64,000 nucleotides of DNA from Azoarcus sp. DN11. Lineage in GTDB: Bacteria > Pseudomonadota > Gammaproteobacteria > Burkholderiales > Rhodocyclaceae. A program made the translations under genes and the position numbers. The stretch covers positions 3,534,001 through 3,598,000 of the forward strand of contig NZ_CP021731.1 of the NCBI RefSeq assembly GCF_003628555.1, in the 5' to 3' direction. The notes beneath the pieces were generated by a model that worked only from the letters and a program-made list of their open reading frames with translations, was not told the origin of the DNA and did not search any database. Shown piece after piece: positions 25,388 to 36,348 of the stretch. Each line of letters starts with the position of its first letter. The first letter of the stretch is position 1.

Positions 25388-25445
25388 GGATCGTTTGCGC
25401 CGCCCGGCACCCGCACTGCTGCGGCGCGCCGGCACGGTCAGGCGC

Positions 25446-26828
25446 TTACGCGCGCCGCCACAGGGTCCCCTGCGGCGTATCCTCGAGCGCGATCCCCCGC
25501 GCCAGCAGGTCGGCACGGATCCGGTCTGCCTCGGCGAAATTTTTCGCCTTCTTGGCCTGGGCGCGCAGTTCGATCTGCGCCTCGATCTCGCCCGCCTCGT
25601 CGCCCGTGGCCTCCGAAGTGCCGCCCTGGAGGAAAGCAAGCGGGTCACGGCCAAGCAGACCGAGCACCCCGCCCAGTCCCTTCAGCTGCGCCGCCATGGC
25701 AGCAGAGCCGCTGCGGTTTGCCTCGTTCGCGAGATCGAAGAGCACGGCGACCGCCTCGGCGGTGTTGAAATCGTCGTCCATCGCCTCGCGGAAGCGGCGC
25801 GCATGGATCTCGTCCCAGTCGACTACCACGTCCGCCGGCGTAACGTTGCGCAACGCCGTATACAGCCGGGTCAGCGACTGGCGTGCATCCTCGAGATGGG
25901 CGTCGGAATAGTTGAGCGGACTGCGATAGTGCGCCCGCAGGATGAAGAAACGCACCACCTCGGCGTCGTACTTCTTCAGCACGTCACGGATCGTGAAGAA
26001 GTTGCCGAGCGACTTCGACATCTTCTCGTCGTCGACTCGGACGAAGCCGTTGTGCATCCAGTAGTTCACGAAGGTATGGTCGTGCGCCCCCTCGGACTGT
26101 GCGATCTCGTTCTCGTGGTGCGGAAACTGCAGATCCTGCCCGCCCCCGTGGATGTCGAAATGCTCCCCCAGCAGGTCGGAACTCATCGCCGAGCATTCGA
26201 TATGCCAGCCCGGTCGCCCGGCCCCCCACGGGGAGGCCCATTTGACCTCTTCCGGCTCCTCCGAGCGGGCGTGCTTCCACAGCACGAAATCGAGCGGATC
26301 GTGCTTTTCGCCCGCGATCCCCACGCGCTCGCCGGCGCGCAGCTCGTCGAGCGACTTGCCCGACAGCTTGCCGTAGCCATCGAACTTGCGCACCGAGTAG
26401 CACACGTCCCTGTTCTCCGCGACGTAAGCCAGGCCCTTGGTGTGCAGCCGCTCGATCAGGGACTGCATCTGCCCCACGTATTCCGTCGCGCGCGGCTCGT
26501 GATCGGGTCGCATGACACCGAGGGCGTCCGCATCCTCGTGCATCGCAGCGATGAAGCGGTCGGTCAGCACACGGATCGACTCGCCGTTTTCGCCGGCGCG
26601 GCGAATGATTTTGTCATCGATGTCGGTGATATTCCTGACATACGTAAGCTCGAATCCGCTCGCCCTCAGCCAGCGTGCCACCATGTCGAACACGACCATC
26701 ACGCGAGCATGACCGAGGTGACAAAAATCGTACACCGTCATGCCACAGACATACATCCGGACTTTTCCCGGCTCGATGGGAACGAAGGATTCTTTCTTTC
26801 GCGTCAGTGTGTTGTGAATCTGAAGCAT
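25446..26828 (-). CDS. cysS: Cysteinyl-tRNA synthetase
   Basis: Charges tRNA-Cys. 460 residues. YVCGMTVYD holds a zinc Cys; the class I signatures are HLGHARV (HIGH) and KMSKSLGNF (KMSKS); the [15 protein letters not shown] zinc/active-site stretch is present. ATG 26828 ([13 protein letters not shown]) fits the family; the frame continues upstream but without resemblance. Divergent from the TPR gene. Confidence 0.98.
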   Translation of the reverse strand: MLQIHNTLTRKKESFVPIEPGKVRMYVCGMTVYDFCHLGHARVMVVFDMVARWLRASGFELTYVRNITDIDDKIIRRAGENGESIRVLTDRFIAAMHEDADALGVMRPDHEPRATEYVGQMQSLIERLHTKGLAYVAENRDVCYSVRKFDGYGKLSGKSLDELRAGERVGIAGEKHDPLDFVLWKHARSEEPEEVKWASPWGAGRPGWHIECSAMSSDLLGEHFDIHGGGQDLQFPHHENEIAQSEGAHDHTFVNYWMHNGFVRVDDEKMSKSLGNFFTIRDVLKKYDAEVVRFFILRAHYRSPLNYSDAHLEDARQSLTRLYTALRNVTPADVVVDWDEIHARRFREAMDDDFNTAEAVAVLFDLANEANRSGSAAMAAQLKGLGGVLGLLGRDPLAFLQGGTSEATGDEAGEIEAQIELRAQAKKAKNFAEADRIRADLLARGIALEDTPQGTLWRRA

Positions 26829-27031
26829 GGCATCTTCCGCATGGCGGCCCCAGAAGCCGCATTCGAGGAGACCACTTTCCCGGACGCACGAAAAGCCGGC
26901 CGCGGGAACAGTCGGAAACCGGCACCGCCGTCGCACCGAGGCCAGCGCCTCGCCGTGATACGGACCCGGTTATTTGATAGAATCAACGGTTAAGTCCGCG
27001 TGGATCAACGGAACCGAGCGATTCTAGCACA

Positions 27032-28207
27032 ATGAAGATGCGTCCCAATTTCGCCCTGGCCGTGGTGGCCATTACCCTTGGCCTCGGTGCTGCGCCACTG
27101 CTGCATGCCGCCGACAACGTTGCCCAGATTCAATCGCTCGTGAATCAGGGGCAACATGCGCAGGCCCTCGCGATGGCCGACCGTGTCCTCGCGAGCAACG
27201 CCAGGGAACCGCAGGCGCGCTTCCTCAAGGGGATCGCCCTCACGGAGCTGAACCGTCAGGACGAGGCCATCGCCGTCTTTCAGAAGCTGACCGAAGATTT
27301 CCCCGAACTGCCCGAACCGTACAACAACCTCGCCGTGCTGTACGCGCAGCAGCGCCATTACGACAAGGCGCGCGCGGCGCTGGAAATGGCCATCCGCACG
27401 CATCCGAGCTACGCGACCGCGCACGAGAACCTTGGCGACGTCTATGCCCGTCTCGCAAGCCAGGCCTACGACAAGGCGTTGCAGCTCGATTCGGCGAACA
27501 CGGGCGCGCAATCCAAGCTCGCACTGATCCGTGAAATGATGTCTTCGGGGGCACGGCCCCGCGCGGCGTCGCAACAAACCGGCCAGACCCGGCCTGCGGC
27601 ACCCCCGGCGCTGGCGCCCCCCGCTCCCGCAGCAGTTCCGGCTCCGGCCGCAAGTGCCGCCATGACGGCTCCTGTACCGACGGCCCCGGCTCCCTCCGCG
27701 CCCGCCAACGGTGCCGTGGCAGCCAAGCCCGCAGCACCTGCTCCTGTGGCGGCAACGCCGGTACCTGCCGCTTCCGCCGCGCCGGCCACCACCGCGGCTG
27801 CAGCCACGGCCCGCCCGGCTGCCACCGCATCGGCAACCGAAGCGCCCCCCGCGGCCAGCGCCGCTGGCGCCGGGCGCGAAGCGGTGCAGATGGTGGAGGC
27901 GTGGGCAAAAGCCTGGTCGCGCAAGGACGTCAAGGGCTACCTCGCCTTCTACGACAAGGACTTCCGCGCTCCGGACGGCCAGTCCCGGAAAGCCTGGGAG
28001 AGCGAGCGCGAGCAGCGCGTCGGCAAACCCGGCCGTATTTCGGTCGGGATCGAGAAACCCAACGCCAGCGTCGACGGTGATGTCGCGACGGTACGTTTCC
28101 GCCAGAACTATGAATCGGCGGGCTTCACTTCCAGCACGACCAAGACGCTCGAACTGGTCAAGCGCAACGGCTCGTGGCGCATCCGCCAGGAGCGCGTCGG
28201 GGGATGA
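27032..28207 (+). CDS. Exported TPR protein with C-terminal NTF2-like (Cds6-type) domain
   Basis: 391 residues. A signal peptide ends near LLHAAD. Residues ~35-165 hold TPR repeats (ALAMADRVLASNAREPQARF, ALTELNRQDEAIAVFQKL, PYNNLAVLYAQQRHYDKARA, AHENLGDVYARLASQAYDKA). Residues ~180-280 are an Ala/Pro linker. The C-terminus (VEAWAKAWSRKDVKGYLAFY ... [13 protein letters not shown]) resembles the NTF2/SnoaL-like domain also found at the end of the next gene product. Its stop overlaps the L,D-transpeptidase start (ATGA), so it is probably a periplasmic partner of that enzyme. The role is inferred. Confidence 0.82.
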   Translation: MKMRPNFALAVVAITLGLGAAPLLHAADNVAQIQSLVNQGQHAQALAMADRVLASNAREPQARFLKGIALTELNRQDEAIAVFQKLTEDFPELPEPYNNLAVLYAQQRHYDKARAALEMAIRTHPSYATAHENLGDVYARLASQAYDKALQLDSANTGAQSKLALIREMMSSGARPRAASQQTGQTRPAAPPALAPPAPAAVPAPAASAAMTAPVPTAPAPSAPANGAVAAKPAAPAPVAATPVPAASAAPATTAAAATARPAATASATEAPPAASAAGAGREAVQMVEAWAKAWSRKDVKGYLAFYDKDFRAPDGQSRKAWESEREQRVGKPGRISVGIEKPNASVDGDVATVRFRQNYESAGFTSSTTKTLELVKRNGSWRIRQERVGG

Positions 28208-29418
28208 AGGGAATGACGCCGGGGCGAGCGCTGTTTGTCCGACTGCTGACCGCAATCGCGACGGCAGTGCTGCCGCTCGCCGCCGCAAGCGCTCCCTCTC
28301 GGCACGGCATCTCGGACTCCGGCCCGGAGGCCTCGCTCGAATACGTGTTCACCGAAATCGAAGCCAACCGGTTGGACGCGGCGCTTGAGCGAACCGAAGA
28401 GCTCCTGCGTGCCTACCCCAACTTCCGGCTCGCAAACCTCATCAAGGGCGACCTGCTGCTGGCGCGCGCCAAGCCGATCTCGACCTTCGGCAATGCGTCG
28501 GCACCTGCCGAGCGTGTGACCGAACTGCGGGACGAGGCCATTGCTCGCCTGCGCGCCTACCGCGAACGGCCGGCGGCTGCCACCTATATCCCGCGCTACC
28601 TCCTCCAGATGGGGCCGGACCAGCGCTACGCGGTGGTCGTCGACACCAAGCGGGCGCGCCTGTACGTCTATGCCAACGAGGGCGGAAAACCCCGCTTCGT
28701 CGCCGACTACTATGTCAGCCACGGAAAGGCCGGGACGGACAAGCGCGCCGAGGGCGACAACAAGACGCCGCTGGGCGTGTACGAAATCACTTCCTTCATC
28801 GAGCAGGCCAAACTGCCGGATCTCTATGGCATCGGTGCCTTCCCGATCAATTATCCGAACGAATGGGATCGGCGCCTCGGGCGCACCGGTCACGGAATCT
28901 GGCTGCACGGCACACCCAGCGACACGTACGCCCGCCCGCCGCTCTCTTCGGAAGGCTGCGTCACGCTCGCGAACCAGGATTTTCTCAAGCTTTCCAGCTT
29001 CGTCCAGCCCGGCCTGACTCCGGTAATCATCAGCAGCGAGATCGAGTGGCTGTCGATGGACCACTGGCAGGCCGAGCGCCGTGCCCTGCAACTGGCCATC
29101 GAAGACTGGCGCCGCGACTGGGAGAATGTCGGCGACGTCAACCGCTACCTCTCGCACTATTCCAGGGACTTCCGCAGCGACAGCCAGAACTTTGCCGAAT
29201 GGTCCGATCAAAAGCGCAAGCTGGCGGCGAATCGCCAGTGGATCAAGGTGCGCCTCGACAAGATGAGCATGTTCCGCAATCCCGGGCGCGACGACATCGT
29301 GGTCGTGACCTTCGAGCAGGACTATCGCAGCGAAGGTCTGTCCGACCGTGTTCGCAAGCGCCAGTACTGGCAGAAGGAAGGCGGTCGCTGGAAGATCGTC
29401 TATGAAGGCAAGGCCTGA
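28204..29418 (+). CDS. L,D-transpeptidase (YkuD) with C-terminal Cds6-type domain
   Basis: 404 residues. An N-terminal export signal is followed by a short TPR-like helical region, then the YkuD domain: HGTPS (His235) and SSEGCVTL with nucleophile Cys252. Such enzymes make 3-3 cross-links in peptidoglycan or attach proteins to it. The last ~120 residues ([38 protein letters not shown]) form an NTF2-like domain matching that of the preceding protein. ATG 28204 is chosen for the four-base overlap; ATG 28213 is an alternative. Confidence 0.9.
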   Translation: MKGMTPGRALFVRLLTAIATAVLPLAAASAPSRHGISDSGPEASLEYVFTEIEANRLDAALERTEELLRAYPNFRLANLIKGDLLLARAKPISTFGNASAPAERVTELRDEAIARLRAYRERPAAATYIPRYLLQMGPDQRYAVVVDTKRARLYVYANEGGKPRFVADYYVSHGKAGTDKRAEGDNKTPLGVYEITSFIEQAKLPDLYGIGAFPINYPNEWDRRLGRTGHGIWLHGTPSDTYARPPLSSEGCVTLANQDFLKLSSFVQPGLTPVIISSEIEWLSMDHWQAERRALQLAIEDWRRDWENVGDVNRYLSHYSRDFRSDSQNFAEWSDQKRKLAANRQWIKVRLDKMSMFRNPGRDDIVVVTFEQDYRSEGLSDRVRKRQYWQKEGGRWKIVYEGKA

Positions 29419-29456
29419 CACAATCCCGGATTCTTTCTCCTCAACGGAAACTCGAC

Positions 29457-30032
29457 ATGAAGCGCTTTCTTGCAAGCCTGTTTCTTTTTGCCTGGTTCGC
29501 CAGCGCCCAAGCGAATCCCGTTGTCGAGATGCGGACCAATCAGGGCACGGTCGTCCTCGAACTGTTCGCCGACAAGGCCCCGAAATCTGTCGAAAACTTC
29601 CTCGCATACGTTAAAAGCGGGCACTACACCGGCACCATCTTCCATCGCGTCATCGACGGCTTCATGATCCAGGGCGGCGGCTTCGACAGTGCCATGAACG
29701 AGAAGCCGACGCGCGCACCGATCGAGAACGAAGCGAAGAACGGCCTGCACAACGAAGCCGGCACGCTCGCGATGGCACGCACGTCGGATCCCCACTCCGC
29801 CACGGCCCAGTTCTTCATCAACCTCGTCGACAACAACTTCCTCGATTACCCGTCGCGCGACGGCTGGGGCTACGCGGTGTTCGGCAAGGTCAAGGACGGG
29901 ATGAACGTGGTGCAGAAGATCGGCAAGACCCGCACCGGCATCGCCCGCGGCATGCGCGACGTCCCGGCCGAGCCGGTCATCATCGAGTCGGTTCGCGTCG
30001 TAGAGGCCGCCAAGACCGGCCAAACCCAATAA
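29457..30032 (+). CDS. ppiA: Periplasmic cyclophilin-type peptidyl-prolyl isomerase
   Basis: 191 residues with a signal peptide ([20 protein letters not shown]). Mature domain: [33 protein letters not shown] and GYAVFGKV, the cyclophilin active-site stretches with Arg, Phe and Gln conserved. It assists folding in the periplasm. A closely similar cytoplasmic copy follows 21 bases later, so the pair looks like a tandem duplication. Confidence 0.94.
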   Translation: MKRFLASLFLFAWFASAQANPVVEMRTNQGTVVLELFADKAPKSVENFLAYVKSGHYTGTIFHRVIDGFMIQGGGFDSAMNEKPTRAPIENEAKNGLHNEAGTLAMARTSDPHSATAQFFINLVDNNFLDYPSRDGWGYAVFGKVKDGMNVVQKIGKTRTGIARGMRDVPAEPVIIESVRVVEAAKTGQTQ

Positions 30033-30053
30033 CGAGCCCCCAAGGAGTCGCAC

Positions 30054-30548
30054 ATGGCAGTCAAGCTGCATACCAATTTCGGCACGATCACCCTCGAACT
30101 GGACGCCGACAAGGCGCCGGAAACGGTCAAGAATTTCCTCGACTACGTCGGCGCCGGGCACTATGACAACACAATCTTCCATCGGGTCATCAAGAACTTC
30201 ATGATTCAGGGCGGCGGATTCGAGCCGGGCATGGCCCAGAAGCCGACACGCGAACCGATCAAGAACGAGGCCGACAACGGCTTGAAGAACCTCACCGGCA
30301 CGATCGCGATGGCCCGTACCCAGGCACCGCACTCGGCGACCGCCCAGTTCTTCATCAATGTCGTCGATAACGACTTCCTGAACTTCCGTTCGCCGGACAT
30401 CCAGGGCTGGGGTTACTGCGTGTTCGGTCGCGTGACTGAAGGCATGGATGTCGTGAACAGCATCCGCGCGGTACGCACGGGTTCGAGCGGCTTCCACCAG
30501 GACGTCCCCGTCGAGGACGTCGTCATCGAGCGCGCCGAAATCGTCTGA
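30054..30548 (+). CDS. ppiB: Cytoplasmic cyclophilin-type peptidyl-prolyl isomerase
   Basis: 164 residues without a signal peptide. [33 protein letters not shown] and WGYCVFGRV mark the cyclophilin site. AAGGAG lies upstream of ATG 30054. It follows ppiA and precedes lpxH, an order seen in several betaproteobacteria (recalled). Confidence 0.96.
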   Translation: MAVKLHTNFGTITLELDADKAPETVKNFLDYVGAGHYDNTIFHRVIKNFMIQGGGFEPGMAQKPTREPIKNEADNGLKNLTGTIAMARTQAPHSATAQFFINVVDNDFLNFRSPDIQGWGYCVFGRVTEGMDVVNSIRAVRTGSSGFHQDVPVEDVVIERAEIV

Positions 30549-30586
30549 TCCGGCCGGGCCGACCCGATTTCGATCTTCACGACACC

Positions 30587-31309
30587 ATGTCGGCCCTGTT
30601 CATCTCCGACCTGCACCTGTCAGAGCAGGCTCCGGAAAACACCCGCGCCCTCCTGAACCTGCTCACCGGCCCCGCGCGCGGAGTCGGTGCCATCTACATC
30701 CTGGGTGACCTGTTCGAGTACTGGGCCGGGGATGACGACGGCGACTCCCCCCTGAATCGGGAGATCGGTGCCGCGTTCGCCGCAGTCGCCGCGGCGGGCA
30801 CGGGAATCATGTTTGTTGCCGGCAACCGGGATTTTCTCGTCGGCGACGACTTTGCGCGCCGCGCCGGAATGACCATTGCTCCCGATCCGATGTTGATTGA
30901 GCTCGACGGTCGGAGGGTATTGCTCACGCATGGCGACATGCTGTGCACGGACGACCAGGCCTACCAAGCCTTCCGCCGACAGGTGCGGGACCCGGCGTGG
31001 CAGGAGGATTTTCTTCGACGCCCCCTTGCCGAGCGCAAGCTGGTCATTGAAGGACTACGCCGCCACAGCGAAACGGCCAAGCAGGACAAGCCGCAGGAAA
31101 TCATGGACGTGAACGCAAGCGCGGTGGAAGGCCTGCTACGTTCCCACGGCTACCCCACCCTCATCCACGGACATACTCACCGACCGGCGCATCACCTGCA
31201 CGATGTTGACGGCCATGTTTGCGAAAGGTGGGTACTGTCGGACTGGCGTGGTACGGCGACATGGCTCCTGTGGGACGGATCGAGCTTTCGACCCTACCCC
31301 CTGAGCTGA
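30587..31309 (+). CDS. lpxH: UDP-2,3-diacylglucosamine hydrolase
   Basis: Mn-dependent phosphoesterase making lipid X in lipid A synthesis, at the inner membrane's cytoplasmic face. 240 residues. Metallophosphatase motifs in order: SDLHL, GDLFEYW, GNRDF, LTHGD and HGHTHRP, all present. Last gene of the rightward ppi block; it converges on purF across ~124 bases in which I see no clear terminator. Confidence 0.96.
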   Translation: MSALFISDLHLSEQAPENTRALLNLLTGPARGVGAIYILGDLFEYWAGDDDGDSPLNREIGAAFAAVAAAGTGIMFVAGNRDFLVGDDFARRAGMTIAPDPMLIELDGRRVLLTHGDMLCTDDQAYQAFRRQVRDPAWQEDFLRRPLAERKLVIEGLRRHSETAKQDKPQEIMDVNASAVEGLLRSHGYPTLIHGHTHRPAHHLHDVDGHVCERWVLSDWRGTATWLLWDGSSFRPYPLS

Positions 31310-31433
31310 CCGCCACGGGAGCGAGCGCAGCCTGCGGACTGCCGCCCAACGTCACCGTGGCTCGGCAGGGCCGACAAAGACACCCTGGCCCGCTCGCACT
31401 GCCTGCGTGCCGGACCGTATTCGCCTACGGCGG

Positions 31434-32957
31434 TCAGTTGTCCTGGTTCGCCACGAGGTTCAGGTCGAGTTGGCCGCCCTCGCCGTCATCGCCGGCCTTG
31501 CTCTCGCTACGCTGATTCTCGATCCCGTTCAGGTATTCCGGCGTGATGTCGCCCGTGATGTAACTGCCGTCGAAACAGGAGGTCTCGAAGAACTTGATCG
31601 CGGGGTTCACCGCGCGAACGGCGGCCTTGAGGTCAGCGATGTCCTGATAGATCAGGCCGTCGGCTCCGATGACGCGGCGAATCTCCTCTTCGTCGCGACC
31701 GGCGGCGATGAGCTCGCCGCGAGTCGGCATGTCGATGCCATAGACGTTCGCGTAACGCACCGGCGGCGCGGCTGACGCCAGGTACACCTTCACGGCTCCC
31801 GCGTCGCGCGCCATTGTGACGATCTCGCGGCTCGTGGTACCGCGGACGATCGAGTCGTCGACCAGCAAGACCTTCTTGCCCCTGAATTCCTGCGGGATGG
31901 TGTTGAGTTTCTGGCGCACCGACTTACGCCGAATCGCTTGCCCGGGCATGATGAAAGTACGCCCGATGTAGCGATTCTTCACGAAACCTTCGCGGTACGG
32001 GAGATTGAGCCGGTGAGCCATTTCCATTGCCGACGGACGGCTGGAATCCGGAATCGGGATCACGACGTCGATGTCCGCGTGGGGCACGACGCGCTTGAGC
32101 TTGTCGGCGAGGAATTCGCCCATTTTCACGCGCGACTCATACACCGACACGCCGTCGATCACCGAATCCGGGCGCGCGAGATACACGAACTCGAACATGC
32201 ACGGCGCTTCGACCGTCTTTTCCGCACATTGCCGGCTGCGGAAGTTGCCCTGGGTGTCAATGAGGATCGCCTCGCCCGGCACCACGTCCCGCAACGTCTT
32301 GAACCCGAGCACATCCATCGCGACCGACTCCGAGGCCACGAGCCACTCCTGGCCGCCAGCGACATCGTGGCGCCCGACGGCAAGCGGCCGAATGCCGAAC
32401 GGATCACGGAAGGCCAGCAGGCCGAATCCGGCGATCATCACGACGACGGCGTATGCGCCACGGCAACGGCGATGCACACCCGCCACGGCGCGAAAAACGG
32501 CGTCCTCGTCGAGTTTGAAGCCCTTGGCGGCAGCCTGCAACTCGTGCGCGAGCACGTTCAGCAACACTTCCGAGTCGGAGTTGGTGTTGATGTGGCGCAG
32601 ATCCGAGAGGAACATCTCGCGCTTCAATTCCTCGGAATTCGTCAGGTTACCGTTGTGAGCCAACAGCAGGCCGAAGGGCGAATTGACGTAAAAAGGCTGC
32701 GCTTCGGCCGGGTTGCACGCCGACCCCGCGGTCGGGTAGCGGACGTGGCCGATGCCCCAGTTGCCGACCAGATTGCGCATGTTGCGTGTGCGGAAAACGT
32801 CGCGCACGAGGCCGGGCCCCTTGTGCATGAAGAAGCGCCCACCCTCGGACGTCGCGATGCCCGCCGCGTCCTGTCCGCGGTGCTGCAGCACCTGCAGGCC
32901 GTCATAGAGCAACTGATTGACCGGGGAGTTCGCAACGACCCCAATGATTCCGCACAT
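31434..32957 (-). CDS. purF: Amidophosphoribosyltransferase
   Basis: First committed step of purine synthesis: PRPP and glutamine to phosphoribosylamine. 507 residues. After Met removal the N-terminal Cys of MCGIIGV is the glutaminase nucleophile; the PRPP loop is [13 protein letters not shown]. The C-terminus ends with a short charged tail. Ten bases after cvpA, the classic cvpA-purF pair. Confidence 0.98.
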   Translation of the reverse strand: MCGIIGVVANSPVNQLLYDGLQVLQHRGQDAAGIATSEGGRFFMHKGPGLVRDVFRTRNMRNLVGNWGIGHVRYPTAGSACNPAEAQPFYVNSPFGLLLAHNGNLTNSEELKREMFLSDLRHINTNSDSEVLLNVLAHELQAAAKGFKLDEDAVFRAVAGVHRRCRGAYAVVVMIAGFGLLAFRDPFGIRPLAVGRHDVAGGQEWLVASESVAMDVLGFKTLRDVVPGEAILIDTQGNFRSRQCAEKTVEAPCMFEFVYLARPDSVIDGVSVYESRVKMGEFLADKLKRVVPHADIDVVIPIPDSSRPSAMEMAHRLNLPYREGFVKNRYIGRTFIMPGQAIRRKSVRQKLNTIPQEFRGKKVLLVDDSIVRGTTSREIVTMARDAGAVKVYLASAAPPVRYANVYGIDMPTRGELIAAGRDEEEIRRVIGADGLIYQDIADLKAAVRAVNPAIKFFETSCFDGSYITGDITPEYLNGIENQRSESKAGDDGEGGQLDLNLVANQDN

Positions 32958-32967
32958 GGAATAGCAC

Positions 32968-33459
32968 CTATCTGAATCGAATCTTGGTGGCCACCACCTC
33001 GGGCAACCACGGTTTGGCAGCGATGACCGCCGTCTCCAACGGAGGCGCGAACATTGCGCCAGCCCACCAGGGTTCCCGCGCCATGCCGATCAGGCCGCCG
33101 AACAGCACGACCGCGAGGGCAATCGCGATACCACGCGCAATGCCGAACAGCGCACCGAACACCCTGTCTGCGGCGCCAAGTCCCACCGCCTTGAGAAACT
33201 CGCGAAGCAGGAAACGCAGCAACGCTGCAAGCATCAGCACCGAGACGAAGATCAGCGCGAACCCGGCGATCTGCCGCCATGCGGGCTCCGAGATCACCCT
33301 CCCGAGCAGGGCGGCGGCCTCGGCGCCAAAGCGCCAGGCCGCGAAAAGCGCCACGGCCCAGGCGAGCAGCGCTATCACCTCGCTGACCAGTCCGCGCCAC
33401 ATCCCCACTGCCGCCGACAGCGCAAGAACTCCGAGAAAGACGTAATCGAATACCGTCAT
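32968..33459 (-). CDS. cvpA: CvpA family membrane protein
   Basis: 163 residues, four predicted membrane helices (about 4-22, 27-45, 63-84, 100-123). CvpA is needed for colicin V production in E. coli and its general role is unsettled. The start [15 protein letters not shown] is typical. It is followed immediately by purF and preceded by a SPOR-domain protein gene. Confidence 0.93.
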   Translation of the reverse strand: MTVFDYVFLGVLALSAAVGMWRGLVSEVIALLAWAVALFAAWRFGAEAAALLGRVISEPAWRQIAGFALIFVSVLMLAALLRFLLREFLKAVGLGAADRVFGALFGIARGIAIALAVVLFGGLIGMAREPWWAGAMFAPPLETAVIAAKPWLPEVVATKIRFR

Positions 33460-33478
33460 CGCCGCAACCTGCGTGCGT

Positions 33479-34177
33479 TCATCTCGGTACGACCGCACCG
33501 CTCATTCCGCTTGCCTTGACCCGCAGGACGGCTTTTTCGGCGTCGTCGCGCCCGTCATACGGCCCGATCCGGACACGCGTCACAGCGCCGACTTTCTCGG
33601 TGTAGGCAGCGAAACCGCGCTTTTTAAGATCGGCGGCGATCGATGCGGCCTTGCCGCCATCACTGAAAGCGCCCACCTGGACGACAAAACTGCTGCCGGA
33701 AGAGGTGGGCACGGGCGGCTTGTCTTCCAGAATGGCCTGGGCACGGGCGGAGTCAGCTCCGCCTTCCTTCGCAGGCGGGACTGCCGGCCTGGCCGGCGAG
33801 GCTGCGACGCTTGCAGTCGGCGGCTTCGGCGCGGCCGGCGGCTTGACTGCAGGCGCCGGTGCTGGGGCCGGGGCCGGTGCAGCCGCCGCACCTTCCGATC
33901 GCGGCACTTCGGGCGGGGGCGAAACAGGCAGCTGCTCTTCGGACGGAGGCACCAGCTGAGGCTCCGGTTCGCGCGCCGGGCGACCTGCGATCGGGCGCGA
34001 CAGGGCGTTGTCCGCCTCACGATCGGGGATAGAGACCTGGATGTCCTGCGTGGACGTGCCCGGCTCCCGATCCATCACCATCGGCAGGATGATCGCGGCC
34101 AGAAGCGCCAGCGCGGCCGCCCCCACCAAGCGGCGCCGCGCACGCTTCTTGAGTTCGACGTTGTCGCTATCGGTCAC
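33479..34177 (-). CDS. SPOR-domain inner membrane protein
   Basis: 232 residues from a GTG at 34177 with GAGG about eight bases upstream; a TTG at 34189 is an alternative. One membrane helix (LVGAAALALLAAIILPMVM) near the N-terminus, a Pro/Ala-rich periplasmic linker, and a C-terminal SPOR domain (SSFVVQVGAFSDGGKAASI, VRIGPYDGRDDAEKAV) that binds denuded septal glycan. DedD- or FtsN-like; in this position between folC and cvpA it corresponds to DedD of other proteobacteria. Confidence 0.88.
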   Translation of the reverse strand: MTDSDNVELKKRARRRLVGAAALALLAAIILPMVMDREPGTSTQDIQVSIPDREADNALSRPIAGRPAREPEPQLVPPSEEQLPVSPPPEVPRSEGAAAAPAPAPAPAPAVKPPAAPKPPTASVAASPARPAVPPAKEGGADSARAQAILEDKPPVPTSSGSSFVVQVGAFSDGGKAASIAADLKKRGFAAYTEKVGAVTRVRIGPYDGRDDAEKAVLRVKASGMSGAVVPR

Positions 34178-34185
34178 GCAGAGCC

Positions 34186-35463
34186 TCAATGACGAGCGGC
34201 GCGGACGGCAGCTAGCACATCCGCGACCGTCAGGAATGAGCCAAAGGCTACGATTCTATCACCCTCGCCCGCAGATTTCCGGGCGGCAGCGTAGGCGTCG
34301 GCGGGATGCTCGAATCGCTGGATATCGCCCCGCACGCCGGCCGCGCGCACACGCGCCTCCAGCGCCTCCGCGCTCAACCCGCGCGGGCCGGGCAGGCCGG
34401 CCAGCATCCAGTGGTCCACCCTGTCCTGGATCAGCTTCACGACGCCTTCCACATCCTTGTCCGACAGCATCCCCAGGACGGCCCAGGTTTCGGGGAAGAA
34501 CCCCATGTTCGAGAGGTTTTCCGACAGCACGCCGGCAGCCTGGGGATTATGGGCGACGTCGAGCACGACGGAGGGACGCCCGGCAAGCACCTGGAAGCGC
34601 CCGGGGAGCTCGACGAGCATCAGTCCCTGGCGAATCGCCTGCATCGGGACGGGGATCCGCTGCCGCAGCGTTTCCAGCGCCATCAGCACGGCCGATGCGT
34701 TGAGCAGCTGATTGGCTCCTCGCAACGCCGGATAGGCCAGCCCTCCCCTGCGCGAGCCCCCCTTGCTCCACCAGACCCACTGTGAGCGGTCGCCGGAGAA
34801 TCCGAAGTTCTCACCGACGAGGCGAAGATCGGCGCCGATCGCACGCGCATGATCCACCAGTGTGGACGGAGCCATCGGATCGGAACAGATCGCGGGACGG
34901 CCGGCGCGGAAAATGCCCGCCTTCTCGAACCCGATTTTCTCGCGGGAGTCACCCAGCCAGTCCATGTGATCCATCGCGATGCCGGTAACGATCGCGCAGT
35001 CGGGGTCGATCACGTTCACGGCGTCGAGGCGCCCGCCCAGACCGACTTCGAGAATCACGACATCCAGCGGCTCGCGGCAAAATGCCCACCAGGCCGCGAG
35101 CGTTCCATGCTCGAAATAGGTCAGGGATGTTTCGCCCCGCGCCGCCTCGACCGCGCCAAACGCAGCGACCAGCGTCTCGTCGCCGACGTCCCGACCGTCG
35201 ATGCGCACACGTTCGTTGTAGCGCAGCAAATGCGGCGAGGTGTAACAACCCACGCGGTACCCGGCAGCCAGGAGAATGGCCTCGAGCATTGCACAGGTCG
35301 AACCCTTGCCGTTGGTCCCCCCCACGGTGATCACCACGGCATCGCTACGCACGTCGAGGGTGCCACGTACGCGGGCGACGCGATCCAGGCCGAGCTGGAT
35401 CTGCTTAACATGCCGGTTTTCGAGCAGCTCGAGCCACCCGTTCAGGGAATCGGGAAAAATCAT
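34186..35463 (-). CDS. folC: Bifunctional folylpolyglutamate / dihydrofolate synthase
   Basis: Adds glutamate to dihydropteroate and to folates. 425 residues. The P-loop GGTNGKGS is at 48-55; the Mur-ligase-like signature SPHLLRYNERVRI follows. The start MIFPDSLNGWLELLE fits. It lies 15 bases after accD and just ahead of the SPOR gene. Confidence 0.96.
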   Translation of the reverse strand: MIFPDSLNGWLELLENRHVKQIQLGLDRVARVRGTLDVRSDAVVITVGGTNGKGSTCAMLEAILLAAGYRVGCYTSPHLLRYNERVRIDGRDVGDETLVAAFGAVEAARGETSLTYFEHGTLAAWWAFCREPLDVVILEVGLGGRLDAVNVIDPDCAIVTGIAMDHMDWLGDSREKIGFEKAGIFRAGRPAICSDPMAPSTLVDHARAIGADLRLVGENFGFSGDRSQWVWWSKGGSRRGGLAYPALRGANQLLNASAVLMALETLRQRIPVPMQAIRQGLMLVELPGRFQVLAGRPSVVLDVAHNPQAAGVLSENLSNMGFFPETWAVLGMLSDKDVEGVVKLIQDRVDHWMLAGLPGPRGLSAEALEARVRAAGVRGDIQRFEHPADAYAAARKSAGEGDRIVAFGSFLTVADVLAAVRAARH

Positions 35464-35478
35464 GAAACGGAATCGGGA

Positions 35479-36348
35479 TCAGACGCCAATGGGCGGCTGA
35501 CGAGTAAGAAGAGTGAGAAGTTCCGCCAGTTTCGAGCGCAGTTCGCGTCGATCGACGATCATGTCGATCGCGCCCTTCTCGAGCAGGAACTCCGAGCGCT
35601 GAAAACCTTCGGGCAGGGTTTCACGAACCGTCTGTTCGATCACGCGCGGCCCCGCGAATCCGATCAGTGCCCCCGGCTCGGCAATCACGACATCCCCCAT
35701 GAAGGCAAAGCTGGCCGACACGCCCCCCATTGTCGGGTCGGTCAGAATCGTCAGGAAGGGGAGCTTGCGCTCGGCAAGTTGCGTGATCGCAGCGGTGGTC
35801 TTGGCCATCTGCATCAGCGAGAACAGCCCTTCCTGCATGCGTGCGCCGCCAGTCGCGGTGATGCAGATGAACGGCAGGCGCTGCTCCAGTGCGGCCTTCG
35901 CGCCGCGCACGAAGCGCTCGCCGACGACCGACCCCATCGAGCCGCCCAGGAATTCGAACTCGAAACACGCGACGACGACAGGCACGGTCAGGATAGCGCC
36001 CTGCATCACAACCATCGCGTCCGCTTCACCGGTTTCGTCGTTCGCCGCCGAGAGACGTTCGGTATAGCGCCGTGAATCCTTGAACTTCAGCGGATCGACC
36101 GGCATGACCTCGCTGCCGATCTCGAAGCGTCCCTCCGCATCGAGCAGCATATCTAGCCGCGCGCGCGCGCGCAGGCGCTGATGGTGCCCACATTTCGGGC
36201 AGACACTCTGGTTGCTTTCGAGGTCCGAGCGGTAAAGGACCGCTTCGCAGGCCGAACACTTGCTCCACAACCCCTCGGGAATGGACTTGCGCGCCGCCGA
36301 CTCTGCACGCTTGATCTTCGGCGGCAGCAGTTTTTGCAACCAACTCAT
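35479..36348 (-). CDS. accD: Acetyl-CoA carboxylase carboxyltransferase subunit beta
   Basis: Transfers carboxyl from biotin to acetyl-CoA with AccA. 289 residues. Four zinc Cys at 31, 34, 50 and 53 (CSAC...CPKC), then the crotonase-like domain ([23 protein letters not shown]). The start overlaps the trpA stop (ATGA). A (CG)6-type tract lies inside the gene near 36158-36170. Confidence 0.97.
   Translation of the reverse strand: MSWLQKLLPPKIKRAESAARKSIPEGLWSKCSACEAVLYRSDLESNQSVCPKCGHHQRLRARARLDMLLDAEGRFEIGSEVMPVDPLKFKDSRRYTERLSAANDETGEADAMVVMQGAILTVPVVVACFEFEFLGGSMGSVVGERFVRGAKAALEQRLPFICITATGGARMQEGLFSLMQMAKTTAAITQLAERKLPFLTILTDPTMGGVSASFAFMGDVVIAEPGALIGFAGPRVIEQTVRETLPEGFQRSEFLLEKGAIDMIVDRRELRSKLAELLTLLTRQPPIGV

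Noticed and set aside
34177..34189. TTG at 34189 as the SPOR gene start
   Set aside because: It overlaps the folC stop and lacks a spaced ribosome site; the GTG four codons later has GAGG at a good distance.
36158..36170. Short alternating CG tract in accD
   Set aside because: Only 13 bases and in frame inside conserved coding sequence; Arg/Ala codon bias explains it.
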